From the NCBI RefSeq assembly GCF_021602155.1, contig NZ_BQHY01000009.1, forward strand, positions 186,001-250,000: a DNA stretch of 64,000 bases. The letters run 5' to 3'. Origin of the DNA: Pseudomonas parakoreensis (GTDB lineage Bacteria > Pseudomonadota > Gammaproteobacteria > Pseudomonadales > Pseudomonadaceae). The notes under the pieces are model-generated. The model was not told where the DNA came from. It saw only the letters and a program-made list of their open reading frames with translations, and did not search any database. Positions 19,160 through 28,200 of this stretch are shown here, piece by piece (the stretch's first letter is position 1; every line of letters begins with the position of its first letter). A program made the position numbers and the translations under genes.

Positions 19160-19941
19160 CACTGTGCCCTCAGCAGTTCACGCACGCGGCTGGAGGCCTC
19201 ACGGTTTTTCGCACCGAGACGTTTGCTCAAGTCATTGCCGGAGATATCGTCGATGGCCTGTTTCAGGCACTCGGTGACCCGCGTCAGATCCTCCGTCGTC
19301 GGCTGCTCGATCTGCTGCACCGAGAGGGTTTCCCAGAGCAATCCGAGGCTGGCGTAGCTGTCGATGTCGTAGGCCATCGGCGGCACGCTGGCGGCCAGCG
19401 CTTTCAGTTCCTCGACACTGCGCAATGTCACCCGCGCCGCCGAAGCCTTGCCCATCGCATGCACCATCACCCCGGGATCGCGCAGGGCAATCAAGCGGTT
19501 GGCCTGATAACCGTGGGCCAGAAACGCCCCGGACATCGCCTTGCCCACCAGCAGCGCAATCACCGGATGCCCGGCCAGACGGGCGCGGGCATAACTGTCC
19601 GCCGCACCGGCCAGGGCCTGATGAATGCCGAGGGCTTCTTCGCGACGACCGTAAGCCTGGCTCGGTACATCGACGATGGCGATGATCGGGCGTTTCCGTG
19701 TGTTGTCGCGATCTGCCGTGATTGCGTCATCCACCGCCTTGGCCAGGCCCCAGCCTTCGAGCAAACCGACTTCGCCGTTGCGAGCCCGTGGAAAACGGTT
19801 GTCGGGGTCAGCAACCACAGCAATAAAGCGTCCGAGTTCGCCATCGGCCACCTTCAACGACGGCGGCAAACCTTCCACCGCTTTCGCACCCGCGCTCAAT
19901 GCGTTGAACCAGTTCAAACCGCGCATCGAATAACCACTCAT
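19156..19941 (-). CDS. mdcE: Malonate decarboxylase gamma subunit
   Basis: Together with MdcD forms the carboxylase-type decarboxylase that removes CO2 from the malonyl group on MdcC. The 261 residues resemble the C-terminal half of acetyl-CoA carboxylase transferase, with VDVPSQAYGRREEALGIHQ, the GHPVIALLVGKAMSGAFLAHG oxyanion region, and PGVMVHAMGK. Its ATG overlaps the mdcD stop as ATGA, so translation is likely coupled. Confidence 0.94.
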   Translation of the reverse strand: MSGYSMRGLNWFNALSAGAKAVEGLPPSLKVADGELGRFIAVVADPDNRFPRARNGEVGLLEGWGLAKAVDDAITADRDNTRKRPIIAIVDVPSQAYGRREEALGIHQALAGAADSYARARLAGHPVIALLVGKAMSGAFLAHGYQANRLIALRDPGVMVHAMGKASAARVTLRSVEELKALAASVPPMAYDIDSYASLGLLWETLSVQQIEQPTTEDLTRVTECLKQAIDDISGNDLSKRLGAKNREASSRVRELLRAQW

Positions 19942-20789
19942 GAGCGCTCTCCTTGATACAGATCGCGAACCACCGCAGGCTCGATTTGCTTATCGGTGTC
20001 CAGGCTCGCCAGACGTTGCAGAAACCAATCGGAGCGCTGACTGCGCGGCCGGGTTGGCAAACCCTGTTGCAGCAACGCACCGACCTGCTGGCGAATCTGT
20101 GCCACATCATCGGCGACGTAACGATCCACCAAGCCGCTGGCGAAACGCTGCTCGCCACCGGTCAGGCTCCAGATGAAGGGCCGGTCGCGGGAGTCGTACT
20201 CTTCGATCCCGGCTTCCTGTTCGATCACTTGCGGGCCGTTGAGACCGAGGCGCGCTTCCTGAGTCACCAGCAAATAGCTGCACAACGCAGCGGCAATCGA
20301 CATGCCGCCGAAACAACCGACACTGCCCGCGACCACGCCGACCACCGGTTGGTACTGCTGCAAATCGACAATCGCCGCATGAATATCGGCAATCGCCGCC
20401 AACCCGAGATTGGCTTCCTGCAAGCGCACGCCACCGGTTTCCAGCAGCAACACGGCGCGCGTCGGGATGCCTTTGCGGTTGTCTTCGGCGGCCAGTTCCA
20501 GCGCGCCGGCAATCTTCGCGCCGCCGACTTCGCCGAGGCTGCCACCCTGGAACGCGCCTTCAATCGCGGCGATCACCAGCGGCAGGCCATCGAGGCTGCC
20601 TTTGGCAATCACCACGCCGTCATCGGCTTGCGGTACCACGCCCTGGCGCTCGAGCCACGGCGACATGACCCGTTGAAACGGGTCGAGCAATTCGCGGAAA
20701 GTCCCGGCGTCGAGCAAGGCCTTCGCCCGTTGCCGCGCACCGAGTTCGACGAAGCTGTGCTTATGCAACAGCGCTGCGCTGTCAGTCAT
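19938..20789 (-). CDS. mdcD: Malonate decarboxylase beta subunit
   Basis: Carboxyltransferase-like partner of MdcE in the decarboxylation step, 283 residues. Family features are SFVELGARQRAKALLD, the GSLGEVGGAKIAGALELA segment, LLLETGGVRLQEAN, and VAGSVGCFGGMSIAAALC. The start at 20789 gives MTDSAALLHKHSFVEL and overlaps the mdcC stop in ATGACTGA; the open frame upstream lies over mdcC and is out of family. Confidence 0.94.
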   Translation of the reverse strand: MTDSAALLHKHSFVELGARQRAKALLDAGTFRELLDPFQRVMSPWLERQGVVPQADDGVVIAKGSLDGLPLVIAAIEGAFQGGSLGEVGGAKIAGALELAAEDNRKGIPTRAVLLLETGGVRLQEANLGLAAIADIHAAIVDLQQYQPVVGVVAGSVGCFGGMSIAAALCSYLLVTQEARLGLNGPQVIEQEAGIEEYDSRDRPFIWSLTGGEQRFASGLVDRYVADDVAQIRQQVGALLQQGLPTRPRSQRSDWFLQRLASLDTDKQIEPAVVRDLYQGERS

Positions 20790-21081
20790 GGCCGATCTCC
20801 TCGAAACCTTGTTCCAGACGCAGCCGCACCACACCCGGCGTGGCGCCGAAATCGTGGATATCGATGGCCATCGCCGGTGGCGTGGTGCCGTCGAACATCC
20901 GCGCAAACAGATGCTGCCAACGCTGCTGCGCACCGTTGACCGAGGTCTGCACATTGATCGTCAGCTTGCCGGCCAGCCCCGGTTCGATCAGCACTTCCAG
21001 ATCGCCGGAGCCGACACAACCGACCAGCGCGCGCCCGCGTGGCGGCTGCCCGGCGGGAAATTCAAAGGATAAGATTTCCAT
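20782..21081 (-). CDS. mdcC: Malonate decarboxylase acyl carrier protein, delta subunit
   Basis: Small carrier protein of 99 residues that holds the acyl group through a phosphoribosyl-dephospho-CoA arm. The attachment serine is probably Ser25 in VGCVGSGDLEVL, matching the site known for the Klebsiella protein. The ATG at 21081 overlaps the last base of the mdcB stop (TGATG). An in-frame TTG three bases upstream is rejected. The product has the MdcC C-terminal pattern AIDIHDFGATPGVV. Confidence 0.94.
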   Translation of the reverse strand: MEILSFEFPAGQPPRGRALVGCVGSGDLEVLIEPGLAGKLTINVQTSVNGAQQRWQHLFARMFDGTTPPAMAIDIHDFGATPGVVRLRLEQGFEEIGHD

Positions 21082-21953
21082 CAAAACGCTCCCTGAAGGA
21101 TACCGTCGCGCTCGATTCGGTCGAGCAGCAGCGTGGCGGCGAGCAAGTCGGCGGCGCCACCGGGCGAGGCATTCAATGCGATGAGTTGTTGATCCAGTGC
21201 GTGCAGGCGCCGACGCCCGTTGAGGCTGGCGCTACCACCGGCGTCGAGCACTGCTTGCGCGCCGTGTTGCATGGTCTGCAGGCCTTGTTCACCGGCGCGG
21301 TAGAGCACGCAGGTGTCGGCCAGATCGGTCATGATCGCCAGCAGCGCATCGAGCCGGGCATTCTGTTCGCCGTGGCCGTTGGCGCGGCTGCGTTTGAGTT
21401 GCGGCAAGCCGCGTTGCAGCACGGACGGAAAGCCGAGTTGCGCTTCCTCCCGAGCGCCGCGTGCGCCGTAACGCAGGGCGACCTGAGCGCCGTGGCTCAA
21501 GGGTTTTGGTGCGTAGCGATCATCCAGCAAGGCCAGACGTGCGGCGCGAACAGAGACGGCGTTGGCACTTGAAGATTTCGGTTCCAGCGCAGCGGCGGTC
21601 ACCAGTAAACCCAGTGCCCAAATGGCGCCGCGATGAGTATTCACCCCGTTGGTGGTCGCAAGCATGGCTTGCTCGCCTTCGCGACCGATGCGACCAATCG
21701 CTTCGCGCAACGCTGTATCGACTGCGCCGATATCAACTGCGGCCTCGGCCATTTCCTTGAACGCCGGCCACAATGACAATGCCGAAGCGTGCATCAGGCC
21801 CAAGTGCAGATCGGTGTGCGCGCCATTGCCACGCCGGTCGACCAGCGCCGGTTTCGGTGACAGATCGGCTTCGTCGATCAGCGCATCCACCGCCAGATCC
21901 GCCAGGCGCTCGCTCAGGCTCAGGGGTTTCGCTTGCAGGTTGAGTGCGTGCAT
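21081..21953 (-). CDS. mdcB: Triphosphoribosyl-dephospho-CoA synthase MdcB
   Basis: Makes the prosthetic-group precursor from dephospho-CoA and ATP, as CitG does for citrate lyase. The 290 residues show the family stretches [33 protein letters not shown], and [16 protein letters not shown]. The ATG at 21953 follows AGGAG and shares one base with the mdcA TAA stop (TAATG). An earlier in-frame codon would add 16 residues lying over the mdcA end. Confidence 0.93.
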   Translation of the reverse strand: MHALNLQAKPLSLSERLADLAVDALIDEADLSPKPALVDRRGNGAHTDLHLGLMHASALSLWPAFKEMAEAAVDIGAVDTALREAIGRIGREGEQAMLATTNGVNTHRGAIWALGLLVTAAALEPKSSSANAVSVRAARLALLDDRYAPKPLSHGAQVALRYGARGAREEAQLGFPSVLQRGLPQLKRSRANGHGEQNARLDALLAIMTDLADTCVLYRAGEQGLQTMQHGAQAVLDAGGSASLNGRRRLHALDQQLIALNASPGGAADLLAATLLLDRIERDGILQGAF

Positions 21954-23623
21954 TACCAGCTCCTGAACTTGGCGGGCGGGTTGTACAGGCCGCCGGACCA
22001 CTCGACCAGATCGGCCACACTCTTCGCTGCCAGCAGTTCGCGGGTGGCGTCGGTGCGGCGGATGCCGAGGTCTTCGGGCAAGGCGATCAGGCCTTCGCGG
22101 CGCATACGTTCAGTGTCTTTCGGGTTGTGGCGTAGGCCGATGGCGGTGACGCCGGCAACCGCTGCGATCATCGCCTGGCGCTCTTCCAGCGAGCGCGCCT
22201 TGTACAAGTAGGCGATGCCTTCTTCGGTGAGCAGGTGGGTGACGTCGTCGCCGTAGATCATGATCGGCGCCAGCGGCATGCCGCTTTTCTTCGCCACGTC
22301 CACTGCGTCGAGGGTTTCGACGAAGGTCGGTTTACCGCCCTCCTGGAAGGTCTCGACCATTTGCACCACGAGTTTCTTGCCGCGTTCGAGCATCGGTTGC
22401 GGCGCGTCGTCGTGGCGCATGTCGAGCCACGCCGGGGTGCCGTGACGCCGACCGCGCGGGTCGTGGCCCATGTTCGGCGCACCGCCGAAACCGGCGAGGC
22501 GGCCACGGGTCACGGTCGAGGAATGCCCGTCGCCATCGACCTGCAGCGTCGCGCCGATAAACAGATCCACCGCGTACTGCCCGGCGAGTTGGCAGAACAT
22601 CCGGTTGGAACGCAGCGAGCCGTCGCGGCCGGTGAAGAACACGTCCGGGCGCGCGGCGATGTAGTTCTCCATGCCCAGTTCAGTGCCGAAGCAATGCACG
22701 CTTTCGACCCAGCCGCTTTCGATAGCCGGGATCAGCGTCGGGTGCGGGTTGAGGGTCCAGTTGCGGCAGATCTTGCCCTTGAGGCCGAGGGATTCGCCGT
22801 AGGTCGGCAGGATCAATTCGATGGCAGCGGTGTTGAAACCGATGCCGTGGTTGAGCGACTGCACGTTGTGTTTTTCGTAGATCCCGCGGATCGCCATCAT
22901 CGCCATCAACACGTGCACCGGTTTGATGTGCCGTGGGTCGCGGGTGAACAGCGGTTCGATGTAGAACGGCTTGTCCGCCACCACCACGAAATCAACCCAT
23001 GAGGCGGGGATATCCACGCGCGGCAGTTCGCTGACGTCATCCACCAACTGGTTGACCTGAACGATGACGATGCCATCGCTGAACGCCGCCGGTTCGATCA
23101 GTGCCGGGGTGTCTTCGGTGCTGGGGCCGGTGTAGATGTTGCCGGCGCGGTCGGCCATGAACCCGGCCGAGAGCACGACGTTGGGGATCAGGTCCACCAC
23201 CAGCCGCGCGTAGAGTTCGATGTAGGTGTGAATCGCGCCGACTTCCAGCAGGCCGTCTTCGAGCAACTGGCTGATGCGCAGGCTCTGGGTGCCGGCGAAG
23301 GAGAAATCGAGCTTGCGGGCGATGCCGCGTTCGAACAGATCCAGATGCTCGGAGCGACCGACGCTGGGCATGATCATGTGCAGATCATGCAGCTTTTCCG
23401 GATCGGCTTTGGCCAGCGAACGGGAAAGGAAATCCGCCTGTTTCTGGTTGTTGCCCTCCAACACCACACGGTCGCCGGGATGGATCAACGCTTCGAGTGC
23501 GGCGACGATCTTGTCGCTTGGCAGTACCACACCGTCGGCCAGGCCGCGCACCTTGTCGAGACGCCGCTGCTTCTCGTCACGCCGCCGCGTCCAGCGCGAG
23601 TCGGGGGAAATTGTTGTTGTCAT
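21953..23623 (-). CDS. mdcA: Malonate decarboxylase alpha subunit, ACP transferase
   Basis: Acetyl-ACP:malonate ACP transferase, which swaps malonate for acetate on the MdcC carrier so that the cycle turns over. The 556 residues match MdcA, with [56 protein letters not shown], and the C-terminal [12 protein letters not shown]. The ATG at 23623 with GGAG five bases before is preferred over a GTG two codons earlier. It is the first gene of a nine-gene unit whose genes overlap or nearly touch. Confidence 0.95.
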   Translation of the reverse strand: MTTTISPDSRWTRRRDEKQRRLDKVRGLADGVVLPSDKIVAALEALIHPGDRVVLEGNNQKQADFLSRSLAKADPEKLHDLHMIMPSVGRSEHLDLFERGIARKLDFSFAGTQSLRISQLLEDGLLEVGAIHTYIELYARLVVDLIPNVVLSAGFMADRAGNIYTGPSTEDTPALIEPAAFSDGIVIVQVNQLVDDVSELPRVDIPASWVDFVVVADKPFYIEPLFTRDPRHIKPVHVLMAMMAIRGIYEKHNVQSLNHGIGFNTAAIELILPTYGESLGLKGKICRNWTLNPHPTLIPAIESGWVESVHCFGTELGMENYIAARPDVFFTGRDGSLRSNRMFCQLAGQYAVDLFIGATLQVDGDGHSSTVTRGRLAGFGGAPNMGHDPRGRRHGTPAWLDMRHDDAPQPMLERGKKLVVQMVETFQEGGKPTFVETLDAVDVAKKSGMPLAPIMIYGDDVTHLLTEEGIAYLYKARSLEERQAMIAAVAGVTAIGLRHNPKDTERMRREGLIALPEDLGIRRTDATRELLAAKSVADLVEWSGGLYNPPAKFRSW

Positions 23624-23704
23624 GCTCACTCCACGGGGTTCGCTGTCGTGGAGCTACGTTAGGCGTGTGGGGTGGGGGCATCAATCAAGCGCGGTGGTGA
23701 ATCA

Positions 23705-23719
23705 TTACGCTGAGCGTAA
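23705..23719. promoter_or_regulatory. LysR-type palindrome before mdcA, likely MdcR operator
   Basis: TTACGCTGAGCGTAA is a perfect 6-3-6 palindrome that contains T-N11-A, the LysR box. It lies 82 bases upstream of the mdcA start in the expected activator position. The assignment to MdcR is inference from context. Confidence 0.6.
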
Positions 23720-23727
23720 CGTTCACT

Positions 23728-23829
23728 GGCCTCATCGCTGGCAAGCCAGCTCCCACAGGTTTTTGGGTAATTATCAGAATCCGAAAACAACTCGGACACT
23801 GTGGGAGCTGGCTTGCCAGCGATAGGGCC
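23728..23829. repeat. REPIN, GTGGGAGCTGGC type, copy A
   Basis: GGCCTCATCGCTGGCAAGCC (23728 on to 23757) and TGTGGGAGCTGGCTTGCCAG (23800 on to 23829) are inverted arms. Arms, loop and both flanks resemble the copy at 24621-24726. Confidence 0.88.
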
Positions 23830-23853
23830 GGTCAACACACCGCAACGACTGGA

Positions 23854-24219
23854 TCAGTCTGCGGGCACCCACTTGTCCAACACCCGATTCACCGCCATCT
23901 CCGCCACCATCACCACCTGAGCGATGCCTTGCAGGGTCTTGCGGTGCGTGCCTTGCACCAGCGCCGCATGGTTGTTGAGCATGACCGTGGCCGAGCCGAG
24001 GGATTCACTGGCGTCGGCCAGCAGGGATTCGCTGTCGGCGTCGGGGTTGGCCATGTACAGCGTGTTGGGGGTGTAGGGTGTGGCCATGAGGTCGGGTTTT
24101 GGCGGGCCGAGGTAATGGTCGAGGGCGCGTTCGGCGGCTTCGTGGAATTTCTTTGATTCGGGGGCTTCGTAGGGGGATGCCGTGTCTGTTAGCGGCGGGT
24201 TTGGTGTTGGTTTAATCAT
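23854..24219 (-). CDS. Small hypothetical protein, DUF6124-like
   Basis: A 121-residue protein without signal peptide or membrane segment. The N-terminal 20 residues are Pro/Thr-rich, and the middle is predicted helical: KFHEAAERALDHYL, then SLLADASESLGSATVMLNNHAALV and RKTLQGIAQVVMVAEMAVNRVLDK. This pattern of a helical pair with a short N-terminal tail resembles the small Pseudomonas-specific proteins grouped as DUF6124/DUF3077. Their function is unknown, and I do not assign one. No clear ribosome site is seen; a 6-bp hairpin ends five bases before the ATG. Repeats bracket the gene and its upstream region. Confidence 0.7.
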   Translation of the reverse strand: MIKPTPNPPLTDTASPYEAPESKKFHEAAERALDHYLGPPKPDLMATPYTPNTLYMANPDADSESLLADASESLGSATVMLNNHAALVQGTHRKTLQGIAQVVMVAEMAVNRVLDKWVPAD

Positions 24220-24224
24220 TCTCA

Positions 24225-24434
24225 GGTTCCGAAATAAAGCTGGAACCGCTTCTCTGCTAAAAGAAGGGGTGGCAGCTGAACGCAGGTTAGCAGACCGGGG
24301 AACCTAAGGAAGCCGGCGCGCCGAAGCGCCCTGCGCACAGCCGCCATCGAATGCAGGCACTGAGCCTGACGATGATGTATGTGCACCCTTAGATTAACCA
24401 CGGGCTGCTAAACCCGATCACTGGGAATCAGTGA
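24225..24434 (-). promoter_or_regulatory. Candidate structured leader upstream of the DUF6124-like gene
   Basis: Five inverted repeats lie in 210 bases with no gene. They are GGTTCC/GGAACC (24225-24247), TCTGCTAA/TTAGCAGA (24253-24294), GGCGC/GCGCC (24315-24330), CGGG/CCCG (24401-24416) and TCACTG/CAGTGA (24418-24434). The motif CTGCTAA occurs twice, at 24254 and in the loop at 24405. Either copy could pair with the single TTAGCAG at 24287, so two exclusive folds are possible. A riboswitch-like, ncRNA or repeat-derived role is speculation. Confidence 0.4.
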
Positions 24435-24620
24435 CGCAATCAAGTTACGCAGGCTGCCGAGGGCGCACAAGCCGGCGGATTCTGGTGCATGCGTAGGCAG
24501 TGGCGCAAGGATTTGTAGGCTGGTGAGGCGTAACACTGAGTGTCTTTAAACAGCTGTGCCAGAAGGTGTTTATTGCACTGCAGAAATTGAAGATTTGCCT
24601 GTAAGAATTTGCTGATTCAA
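24435..24620. other. Unassigned non-coding stretch
   Basis: No convincing gene is seen here. A short leftward reading frame covers it but begins inside the adjoining REP arm (opening MGAGLPAM), which marks it as spurious. Base composition is AT-richer than its neighbours towards 24540-24620. Confidence 0.6.
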
Positions 24621-24726
24621 CTGGCCCCATCGCTGGCAAGCCAGCTCCCACAGGGTTTTGTGTGATTCACAAAATCCGAATACGACTCGGACATTGTGGG
24701 AGCTGGCTTGCCAGCGATGAGGCCAG
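24621..24726. repeat. REPIN, GTGGGAGCTGGC type, copy B
   Basis: Arms CTGGCCCCATCGCTGGCAAG (24621 on to 24652) and TGTGGGAGCTGGCTTGCCAG (24695 on to 24726). The loop keeps ATCCGAA and ACTCGGACA in common with copy A, so these are copies of one element and not independent insertions of REP arms. Confidence 0.88.
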
Positions 24727-24749
24727 TCAAAGCACCACAAAACTCTAAC

Positions 24750-25220
24750 TCAGTGAACCAGCCCAGCCTCCACCAACAACTGCTCCAACCCCAACAAATC
24801 CGGCACCTTGGCCACCTGTTCCCCGACCTGCACCGCCGCCTGCTCCAGCGCACACAACGGCACATCGACATAACTCAACTGGCTGTCGAGCTTGTATGAA
24901 CGCGGGATCCCCTGCACCAGCAGCGCGATGAATTTCAGCTGCGGCAACCCACCAAGGGCATTGAGGATGACGATCCGCGCGCGTTCGCCGATGACGATTT
25001 TCTGCCCGCACGCCGACTCGAAACTCAGCAGCGGAATCTGCCGTTCACGCCAGCTCACCCGCCCCAGGTACCACGGCGGCGTGTCCAGGTCGAAGGCGCT
25101 GGCCTGATAGTCGATGAGCTCGGCGACGGCGACGTTGGGCAGGATCAGGTTGCGGTCGGCCAGCGGCAGCAGCAGGCCGGTGAGTTGGCTGGTGCGCGCG
25201 TTGTGGCGGCGCTCATGCAT
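24750..25220 (-). CDS. chpC: CheW-like adaptor ChpC
   Basis: CheW-domain coupling protein of 156 residues in the Chp twitching-motility chemosensory system, helping link receptors to the ChpA kinase. The body shows the CheW pattern with LPNVAVAELIDY, WYLGRVSWRERQIPLLSFE, and RIVILNALGG. The ATG at 25220 overlaps the chpA stop by 8 bases (ATGCATGA), which indicates coupling. The open frame upstream lies over chpA in another register. It takes the place after chpA that chpB holds in P. aeruginosa. Confidence 0.87.
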   Translation of the reverse strand: MHERRHNARTSQLTGLLLPLADRNLILPNVAVAELIDYQASAFDLDTPPWYLGRVSWRERQIPLLSFESACGQKIVIGERARIVILNALGGLPQLKFIALLVQGIPRSYKLDSQLSYVDVPLCALEQAAVQVGEQVAKVPDLLGLEQLLVEAGLVH

Positions 25221-28200
25221 GTTTCTTGCTCCAGTGGGCAATGCTTTCGAGCAGCACCGATTCCTGATACGGCTTGCCAAGGTAGTCGTTGACGCCGATG
25301 GCCATCGCACGGTCGCGGTGTTTCTGCCCGGTGCGCGAGGTGATCATGATGATCGGCAGGTGCTGCAGACGTTCGTCGTGGCGCACCTGGGTGGCGACTT
25401 CGAAGCCGTCCATGCGCGGCATTTCAATGTCGAGCAGCATCAGGTCGGGCATGTGTTCTTCCAGCAGCAGCATGGCATCGACGCCGTCCTTGGCGGTCAG
25501 CACGTTCATGCCGTGGCGTTCGAGCAAACGGCTGGTGACCTTGCGCACGGTGACCGAGTCGTCGACCACCAGCACCAGCAGGGGTTTCTGCGGTTCGCTG
25601 TCGATGTCCGCCTGCGCCGGATGCTGGGCGATCCGCGCCTGCATCGCGCGGATCGGTGCGAGCAAATCAAGAATCAGCACCACCCGGCCATCGCCGAGAA
25701 TCGTCGCCCCGGACACCCCTTGCACCGCCGCGAACTGCGGGCCGAGGCTCTTGACCACAATCTCGCGCGTGCCGGCCATCGCGTCGACCTGCACCGCGAT
25801 GTGCCGGTCATTGCACTGCACCAGCAGCACCGGCAATGGCAGGCTCTGGCCGAGCAGTTTGGGGCGTGGCGCGGTTTTCAGCAGCTCGCCCAGATAGCAC
25901 AACTCGTAACGCTGGCCGGCGTAGTGGTAGCTCGGCGGATCGTTGCGGTAGTGCGCTTCCAGATCATTCGGCAACACCCGGACGATGCCTTCGATGGTGT
26001 TCAGCGGAATCGCATATTGATCCTCACCACACTGCACCATCAGCGCGCGGTTGACCGACACGGTGAACGGCAGACGGATGCGGAAATGCACGCCCTGCCC
26101 CGGCACCGAGTCGATGCTCATGGTGCCGCCGAGCTGCCGGACTTCCTCATGAACCACGTCCATGCCGACGCCGCGCCCGGAAATCTGGGTGATCTTTTCC
26201 GCGGTGGAAAAGCCCGGCTGCAGGATGAACTGCAGCACGTCGCGGTCGCTGATCTCGGCGTCCGGTGCGAGCAGGCCACGCTTGATCGCCTTGCGCCGCA
26301 CCGCGTCCAGCGGCACCCCGGCGCCGTCGTCACGGATATCGAAAACGATGTCGCCGCCCTCGCGGGACAAGTCCAGGCTGATTGTGCCCTGCGCCGGTTT
26401 GCCCGCCGCCAGCCGCACTTCGGCTGACTCCAGGCCATGGTCGACGGCGTTGCGCAGCATGTGTTCCAGCGGCGCCGCCATGCGCTCCAGCACGTTGCGG
26501 TCCATCTCGCCTTCGGCGTTGTCGATGATGAAGGCGACGTCCTTGTTCAGCTCTTCGGCGACCTGCCGCACGATACGTTTCAGGCGCGGCAGCATCCGTT
26601 CGAACGGCACCATGCGCGTGCGCATCAGGCCTTCCTGCAATTCGGTATTGATCCGCCCCTGCTGCTGCAACAGGTTCTCGGCGTCGTGATTACGGCGCTC
26701 AAGGGTTTCCTTGAGGTCAAGCAGGTCGGAAGCGGATTCGAACAGCGCCCGCGACAGTTGCTGCAACTGCGAGTGACGATCCATTTCCAGCGGGTCGAAT
26801 TCTTCGTAACCGAGGCGTTCAGCATCGACTTGCTGGCGGCTGAGAATCCGTCCCTGGGTTTCGGTATCGAGCCGGCGCAATTGATCGCGCATGCGCTCGA
26901 TGGTGGTTTCCATCTCGTTCAGCGCGGTTTGCGCATCGCTGACCTGCTGCTCGATACGCCCACGAAAAATCGAAGTTTCGCCGGCCAGATTGACCAGTTC
27001 ATCAAGCAGTTCGGCGGAGACCTTGACCATGTCCGCGCCAGCATCGGCGGCGGGTGCGGCAGGTTCGGTCTTGGCCGGAATCGGCAGCAACGGCGGCGTG
27101 TCGGGGGTCGCCGGATGGCTGAAATTCTGGATCGCGTTGATCAGCCGATCCGCCGGCGGGCATGGCTGCCCGGCGCGTACGCCGTCGAGCATCTGCGCCA
27201 GGCGGTCATGCCCGCGCTGCACCAGCGCGAACAGTTCGGCAGATGGCTGCAGCACGCCGGTGGCGAGACTTTCGTAAAGGAATTCGAGCTCATGGGCGAG
27301 GTCGCCGATCGGGCCGATCTCGACCATCCGCGCGCCGCCCTTGAGGGTGTGCAGATCGCGCAGCAGGGTTTCCACTTCCTGCCGATTGCTTGGCTCGGCC
27401 TGCCAGCGCAGCAGCGCCGCGCCGGAGCTTTCGATGATGTCGAAACCTTCTTCGAGGAAGATGTCCAGCAGCTCCGGATCATGCGCCGCGCTGTCGGAAT
27501 CAGCCGTCGGTGGCGCCGCTTCGGCAGTGCCGGCGGCACCCTGGCGGAACTGGCGGAGCGTCTCGATCAGATCCTGCGCCGGGCGCAATGGTTGATGCGC
27601 CTGCAACTGCTCCAGCAACAAGGCCAGGCGGTCATGGCCCTTGTGCAGCAAGCGGCCCAGCGCTTCGCTGTGACTGTAGCGACGATCCACCAGCCCTTCA
27701 TAAAGGCCTTCCAGCTCATGGGCCAGATCGCCAATGGCATCGACCTCGGCCATCCGCGCACCGCCCTTGAGCGTGTGCAGATCGCGCTGCAACGACGACA
27801 GCGGTGCAGCGTTGTCCGGGTCGCTCAACCAGCGTTGCAAGGCTTGCCCGGCGCTGTCGAGAATGTCCACCGCTTCTTCGAGGAAGATCTCGACGATCTC
27901 GTCGTCCGGCGCCGTCTCGGTATTGGTGCGGGACAGTTCGGCGGTGGCGGCACCCAGTTCGCTGATGTTCAAGGTGCGGCTGCCATCGCTGCGGATCAGC
28001 CCCATCGCTGACGGGTCGAGGCTTTCATCGAGCAGCTCGTGCAAGGCACGAATGCGCTGCGGCTGCGGGGTAATTTCCTGGCCGGCAGCCAGTTCGTCGA
28101 GCATGTTGATCAGCGCTTCATGGGCGTTCTGCGCTTCGTGGAAAAACCTGTCGCTGACCGCCAGGCTGCTTTCTTCGACCGCGCCGTAGAGGTCGAGCAA

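Noticed and set aside
24445-24651. Short leftward reading frame beginning MGAGLPAM
   Set aside because: Its first residues are the translation of a REP arm, and the rest resembles no protein I know.
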